From CAYSLU01 sp964431965 (GTDB taxonomy: Bacteria; Verrucomicrobiota; Kiritimatiellia; CAIKKV01; CAYSLU01): a stretch of DNA of 63,633 bases. Shown one piece after another: positions 59,696-63,633 of the stretch (within the stretch, counting starts at the first letter, position 1; the number at the start of each line of letters is the position of its first letter). A model generated the notes under the pieces. That model was not told the origin of the DNA and searched no databases. It was given only the letters and a program-made list of their open reading frames with translations. A program made the translations under genes and the position numbers. The stretch spans positions 1-63,633 of the forward strand of contig CAYSLU010000022.1 in NCBI GenBank assembly GCA_964431965.1. The letters run 5' to 3'.

Positions 59696-60450
59696 GCGGG
59701 CACAGTAAGTGGAAGACCATTCAGCACAAGAAGGGCGCGGCTGACGCCAAGCGCGGCAAGATTTTCAGCAAGATGGCCAAGGAGCTCATGGTGGTGGCCA
59801 AGGCCGGCGGCGGGAGCCCCGACACGAACGCCGCGCTTCGCGCGCTCATCACGCGCTGCAAGGCGTGCAGCATGCCGAACGAGAACATCGACCGCGCGAT
59901 CAAGAAGGGCACGGGCGAGCTGGGCGGCGTGACGATGGACGAGGTGACCTACGAGGGGTTTGCCGACGGCGGCGTGGGCGTCGTGGTCAAGGTCCTCACG
60001 GACAACAAGAACCGCGCGGCCGCCGAGATCCGGCACATCTTCAGCAAGCACGGGTCGAGCTTCGCCTCGCTGGGCGCGGTGTCCCGCGGCTTCAAGCGGC
60101 GCGGCCAGATCTTCGTCGATGCGGCTTCCGTCGAAGAGGACAAGCTGATGGACATCGTGCTGACCGCCGGTGCCGAGGACATGAGCCGCGACGGCGAGCA
60201 GTTCGAGGTGCTGACGGATCCCGGGAGCTTCCTGGCGGTCTGCGACGCCATCGAGAAGGCCGGGCTCAAGTACGACGATTCCGAGATCCGCCTGATCCCG
60301 GACGCCTACGTGTCGGTGAAGGACAAGGCCGTGGCCAAGTCCGTCATGCGGTTCGTCGAGACGCTCGAGGACAACGACGACGTCCAGAACGTCTACACGA
60401 GCATGGACGTCGATGACGCGACGCTGAAGGAGCTCGAAGCCGAGGGCTGA
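59692..60450 (+). CDS. yebC: YebC/PmpR-family protein
   Basis: A 252-residue protein of full length. It begins SGHSKWKTIQHKKGAADAKRGK and has MPNENIDRAIKKGTG and the YEGFADGGVGVVV motifs of the family. YebC proteins were long described as transcriptional regulators; recent work implicates them in translation of proline-rich or otherwise difficult sequences. The gene starts by ATGA overlap with the upstream radical SAM gene and precedes ruvC, the usual arrangement. Confidence 0.95.
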   Translation: MSGHSKWKTIQHKKGAADAKRGKIFSKMAKELMVVAKAGGGSPDTNAALRALITRCKACSMPNENIDRAIKKGTGELGGVTMDEVTYEGFADGGVGVVVKVLTDNKNRAAAEIRHIFSKHGSSFASLGAVSRGFKRRGQIFVDAASVEEDKLMDIVLTAGAEDMSRDGEQFEVLTDPGSFLAVCDAIEKAGLKYDDSEIRLIPDAYVSVKDKAVAKSVMRFVETLEDNDDVQNVYTSMDVDDATLKELEAEG

Positions 60451-60481
60451 TCGCCCGACCCGACCCCGGAACCCTGCGCCG

Positions 60482-61000
60482 ATGACCGACACCGCAACCG
60501 CGAAACGCGTGCTGGGCGTGGACACGGCGCTCCGGACCACGGGGGTGGCGATCGTGGAGGCGAGGGGCGCGGCGCTGGCGGCGGTGGAGTTCGGGATCAT
60601 CCGGAACGCGCCGGCCCTCGCGCTGTCGCGGTGCCTGCTCGAGCTGCAGCGGGGCGTGGCCGCCCTGATCGAGCGGGCGCAGCCGGGGGCGGTGGCCATC
60701 GAGGGCGTGTTCTTTTCGCGCAACGTGAAGACGACGCTGGCCCTGGGCGAGGCGCGCGGGGCGGTGATCGCCGCGTGTGCGGCCGCGGGCGTGCCGGTGT
60801 TCGAGTATGCGCCCCGCCGCGTCAAGCAGGCCCTCGTCGGCCACGGGGGCGCCGAGAAGGAGCAGGTTCGGAAGATGGTGATGTCGATCCTCGGGCTCCG
60901 CGAGGAGCCGCAGGAGGACGCGGCGGATGCGCTGGCCCTGGCCGTGTGCCATCTGAACAGCCGGACGGGCTATGCGGCGCTCGCGCCGCAGGAGATCTGA
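60482..61000 (+). CDS. ruvC: Holliday junction resolvase RuvC
   Basis: A 172-residue RuvC. The acidic catalytic residues are seen: Asp in RVLGVDTALRTTG (the usual GIDPGSRVTG with PGS replaced by TAL), Glu in VAIEGVFFSRN, and Asp in EDAADALALAVCH. FEYAPRRVKQALVGHGGAEKEQV is typical. It cleaves four-way junctions that RuvAB migrates. It lies 31 bases after yebC and 19 bases before ruvA. Confidence 0.93.
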   Translation: MTDTATAKRVLGVDTALRTTGVAIVEARGAALAAVEFGIIRNAPALALSRCLLELQRGVAALIERAQPGAVAIEGVFFSRNVKTTLALGEARGAVIAACAAAGVPVFEYAPRRVKQALVGHGGAEKEQVRKMVMSILGLREEPQEDAADALALAVCHLNSRTGYAALAPQEI

Positions 61001-61019
61001 GGAGTCGCCGGAAGGTCGC

Positions 61020-61619
61020 ATGATCTGTTTTCTCGATGGCATCCTGGTGGAGAAGCAGCCGACGCGGGCCGTGCTGAACGTGGGCGGCGTCGGGTACGAG
61101 GTCTCCATCCCGCTTTCCAGCTACGACCGGCTCCCGGCGGCGAACGAGCGGTGCCTGGTGCTGACGTACGACCACGTGCGCGAGGACGACCACCAGCTCT
61201 TCGGGTTCGCCACGGAGTCCGAGCGCCGCATGTTCGTGCTGCTGCTGTCCGTCAGCGGGATCGGCCCCAAGCTCGCGCTGAGCGCGCTCAGCGGGCTCAG
61301 CTCCCGCGAGCTGAAGGCCGCCATCGTGGACGGCGACGCCAAGCGCCTGAGCTCGATCTCCGGCATCGGGAAGAAGACGGCGGAGCGGATGATCGTCGAC
61401 CTCCGCGACAAGATCGGCGCGGGCGAGGCTCTTGAGGCGACGGCCGGCGCGCGAGACGAGCTTCCCGCGGATCTGAAGCTGCGAGACGCCGTTCTGGCCC
61501 TGATCGCGCTTGGCTACAAGCGGGCGGACGCCGAGAAGATGGTGCTCGAGGTGGCGAAGGGCGCGGGCGCCGGCGAACACTCGGTCGAGGACATCATCCG
61601 CAAGAGCTTGGCGCGGTGA
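61020..61619 (+). CDS. ruvA: Holliday junction DNA helicase RuvA
   Basis: A 199-residue RuvA. The N-terminal OB-fold begins MICFLDGILVEKQPTRAVLNVGGVGYEV. The two helix-hairpin-helix motifs are in SVSGIGPKLALSALSGL and SISGIGKKTAERMIVDLRDK. The C-terminal domain (SVEDIIRKSLAR) contacts RuvB. The ATG at 61020 gives the usual N-terminus. The stop overlaps the ruvB GTG start (GTGA). Confidence 0.95.
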   Translation: MICFLDGILVEKQPTRAVLNVGGVGYEVSIPLSSYDRLPAANERCLVLTYDHVREDDHQLFGFATESERRMFVLLLSVSGIGPKLALSALSGLSSRELKAAIVDGDAKRLSSISGIGKKTAERMIVDLRDKIGAGEALEATAGARDELPADLKLRDAVLALIALGYKRADAEKMVLEVAKGAGAGEHSVEDIIRKSLAR

Positions 61620-62635
61620 GCGAGCGACTCGTCAACAAGGTGCTGAGCGAGCCGAAGACGGACTTCGACATCCGGCTGCGCCCCCCGCACTTCCAGGATT
61701 TCGTCGGCCAGGCCAAGGTCCGCGAGCGGCTCGAGTTGTCGGTGGCGGCGGCCCGCGGCCGGAAGGACGTGCTCGACCATGTGCTGCTGTCGGGGCCCCC
61801 GGGCCTCGGCAAGACCACGCTCGCTCACATCCTGGCCGACGCCATGGGCGTGGGCATCAAGGTCACGTCCGGCCCCATCGTCGAGAAGGCGGGCGACCTG
61901 GCCGGCCTGCTGACCAGCCTGGAGCGGGGCGACATCCTGTTCATCGACGAGATCCACCGGCTCCAGAAGGCCGTGGAGGAGTACCTGTACTCCGCCATGG
62001 AGGATTTCGTCATCGACATCATGATCGACCAGGGGCCGAACGCGCGCTCCGTGCGGCTGAATCTGCCGCCGTTTACGCTCGTGGGCGCCACGACCCGCAG
62101 CGGCCTGCTGTCCGCGCCGATGCGCTCCCGGTTCGGGATCGCCAACCGGCTGGACTACTACGACGCCGCGGACCTGACGGCCATCGTGACCCGGTCGGCG
62201 CGGATCCTGAACGTGGACATAGAAGCGGCGGGGGCGGCCGAGATCGCGCGCCGCGCCCGCGGCACGCCGCGCATCGCGAACAGCCTGCTGCGCTGGGTCC
62301 GGGACTACGCGCAGGTGAAGGCGGACAACGTGATCACGTGCGACGTGGCGGACAAGGCGCTCACGATGCTCGACGTGGATGCGGACGGCTTGGACGAGAT
62401 GGACAAGCGGCTGCTGGACACCATCATCTCCAAGTTCGCGGGCGGGCCGGTGGGCCTGAGCTCGCTGGCCGTCTCCATCGGCGAGGAGCAGGATACGATC
62501 GAGGAAGTGTACGAGCCGTACCTGATCCAGGAGGGGTACCTGAAGCGGACGCCCCAGGGCCGGGTGGCCACGGATCGGGCATACGAAAAGTTCGGAATCA
62601 AGCGGGGGCCCGGACCTCAGGGGTCACTGCTGTAG
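61616..62635 (+). CDS. ruvB: Holliday junction DNA helicase RuvB
   Basis: A 339-residue AAA+ motor. LRPPHFQDFVGQAKVRERL, Walker A GPPGLGKTTLAHILA, Walker B FIDEIHRL, the sensor-1/arginine-finger region GATTRSGLLSAPMRSRFG and the winged-helix C-terminus (GYLKRTPQGRVATDRAYEKFG) are all present. The hexamer drives branch migration with RuvA and RuvC. It starts with GTG overlapping the ruvA stop. Confidence 0.96.
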   Translation: MSERLVNKVLSEPKTDFDIRLRPPHFQDFVGQAKVRERLELSVAAARGRKDVLDHVLLSGPPGLGKTTLAHILADAMGVGIKVTSGPIVEKAGDLAGLLTSLERGDILFIDEIHRLQKAVEEYLYSAMEDFVIDIMIDQGPNARSVRLNLPPFTLVGATTRSGLLSAPMRSRFGIANRLDYYDAADLTAIVTRSARILNVDIEAAGAAEIARRARGTPRIANSLLRWVRDYAQVKADNVITCDVADKALTMLDVDADGLDEMDKRLLDTIISKFAGGPVGLSSLAVSIGEEQDTIEEVYEPYLIQEGYLKRTPQGRVATDRAYEKFGIKRGPGPQGSLL

Positions 62636-62659
62636 GCATCACCGAAGGAGTGGAAGACC

Positions 62660-63633
62660 ATGCGGACGCGCGCACTGCGGATCTATGGAAAGAGCGACCT
62701 GCGGCTGGAGAGCTTTGAGCTGCCCCAGCTTGGAGACGACGAGATTCTGGCGGAAGTGATCACGGATTCGGTCTGCATGTCGTCGCACAAGGCGGCGCTG
62801 CAGGGCCCGGACCACAAGCGTGTCCCGAACGATGTCGCGAAGAACCCGACCATCATCGGCCACGAGTTCGCCGGCTACATCCGGCAGGTCGGCCAGAAGT
62901 GGGCCGGCCAGTTCCGGCCGGGCCAGAAGTTCAGCATCCAGCCGGCGCTCGGGTACAAGGGCTCGCTGGACGCCCCCGGCTACTCGTTCCGCTATATCGG
63001 CGGCATGGCCAGCTACGTCATCGTGCCGTCCTGCGTGATGGAGAGCGACTGCCTGCTGCCGTACGAAGGAGACGCCTTCTTCAAGGCCTCGCTCAGCGAG
63101 CCGATGTCCTGCATCATCGGCGCCTGCCACGCCCAGTACCACACGAAGTACGGGGACTACAACCACATCATGGGCATCGTCGAGGGCGGCACCTGCGCCA
63201 TCCTGGCGGGCGCGGGGCCGATGGGCCTCGGCTGCATCGACTATCTCGCGCACGGCCCGCGCAAGCCGCGCCTGCTCGTCGTGACGGACATCGACCAGCC
63301 GCGGATCGATCGCGCCGCGTCGCTGCTCCGCCCGGCCGACCTGAAGAAGATCGGCATCGAGCTGGTGTACCTGAACACGGCCAAGATCCCGGACCCCGTG
63401 GGGCACCTGCGAAAGATGGCGGGCGGCGAGGGATTCGACGACCTGTTCGTGTTCGCGCCGGTCGCCCCGGTGGTCGAGCAGGCCGATGCCATCCTCGGCC
63501 GGAACGGCTGCCTGAACTTCTTCGCGGGGCCGACCAAGACCGACTTCGCGGCGCGGTTGAACTTCTACAACGTCCACTACGCCGAGACCCACATCGTGGG
63601 CACGTCGGGCGGGAACAAGGACGACATGAAGGA
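62660..63633 (+). CDS. Zinc-type medium-chain dehydrogenase, partial
   Basis: At least 324 residues; the frame is open to the end of the window. It begins MRTRALRIYGKSDLRLESFE. The GHEFAGYIRQVG motif is the zinc-dehydrogenase signature. A Rossmann segment CAILAGAGPMGLGCIDYLAHG binds NAD(P). A further Cys-containing stretch (CMSSHKAALQGPDHK) corresponds to the catalytic zinc site. The overall pattern recalls L-sorbose-1-phosphate reductase and related sugar-phosphate dehydrogenases, so the substrate may be a polyol or sugar phosphate. ATG 62660 has AAGGAG ten bases upstream. It follows ruvB after 24 bases. Confidence 0.8.
   Translation, partial: MRTRALRIYGKSDLRLESFELPQLGDDEILAEVITDSVCMSSHKAALQGPDHKRVPNDVAKNPTIIGHEFAGYIRQVGQKWAGQFRPGQKFSIQPALGYKGSLDAPGYSFRYIGGMASYVIVPSCVMESDCLLPYEGDAFFKASLSEPMSCIIGACHAQYHTKYGDYNHIMGIVEGGTCAILAGAGPMGLGCIDYLAHGPRKPRLLVVTDIDQPRIDRAASLLRPADLKKIGIELVYLNTAKIPDPVGHLRKMAGGEGFDDLFVFAPVAPVVEQADAILGRNGCLNFFAGPTKTDFAARLNFYNVHYAETHIVGTSGGNKDDMK

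Overview
The window is a GC-rich, densely packed bacterial segment with short intergenic gaps and many 4-base ATGA or GTGA overlaps between co-directional genes. The content suggests an uncultured anaerobe of the PVC group (Planctomycetota, Kiritimatiellota or Lentisphaerota type) or a neighbouring phylum. Pointers are the ExbB/ExbD/giant-toroid locus, a relic of a GxxExxY-family gene, short conserved proteins of a kind I associate with these groups, a very large glycine-rich surface protein, a glycyl radical enzyme, and maturation genes for both [NiFe] and [FeFe] hydrogenases. The phylum is an inference; no rRNA gene is present.

Layout. 1-2573: end of a sialidase-like gene, a YjbQ-family gene, an NMP-kinase-like gene and a parvulin. 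2678-2816: tRNA-Pro(GGG) followed by nested palindromes. 3054-13125: a lipoprotein, an OmpA-family protein and, divergent from it, a four-gene envelope operon (1078-residue TPR protein, ExbB, ExbD, and a 1276-residue membrane protein with a Pro/Ala-rich linker and a C-terminal alpha/alpha-toroid). 13153-20249: a possible C45-type hydrolase, hypB-hypF-hypC-hypD and a Wzx-like flippase translationally coupled to hypD. 20357-27832: a one-helix protein, pyrF, an ExbD-like lipoprotein, hydG, a UvrD-type helicase, a NUDIX hydrolase and rfbB/rfbD. 28043-35748: the GxxExxY relic, a glycyl radical enzyme with its activase, and a 1371-residue protein with a roughly 340-residue unit repeated four times. 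35799-39474: an orphan parA, leuD, leuC and a hypothetical gene.

39603-45636: hypE, then an NtrC-type activator whose N-terminal domain looks like a cysteine-less arsenate reductase. Just downstream lies a near-consensus sigma-54 promoter driving a small protein and a thioredoxin-like lipoprotein, followed by ferritin and DsbD. 45671-49061: zwf, a small four-cysteine protein and PTS enzyme I. 49087-56497: metX-metW (fused), cysE and purL on the minus strand, divergent from purN. 56653-63633: a degenerate EF-G, a PflX-like radical SAM protein, yebC-ruvC-ruvA-ruvB and the start of a zinc-type dehydrogenase.

Themes. Anaerobic radical and hydrogen metabolism recurs (hypBFCDE, hydG, the glycyl radical enzyme and activase, PflX), but no hydrogenase structural gene, hypA, hydE or hydF lies here. 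Several genes lack a Shine-Dalgarno sequence and have a promoter -10 element only 6-15 bases before the start codon, which implies leaderless or near-leaderless mRNAs. No CRISPR array, insertion sequence or prophage was seen.
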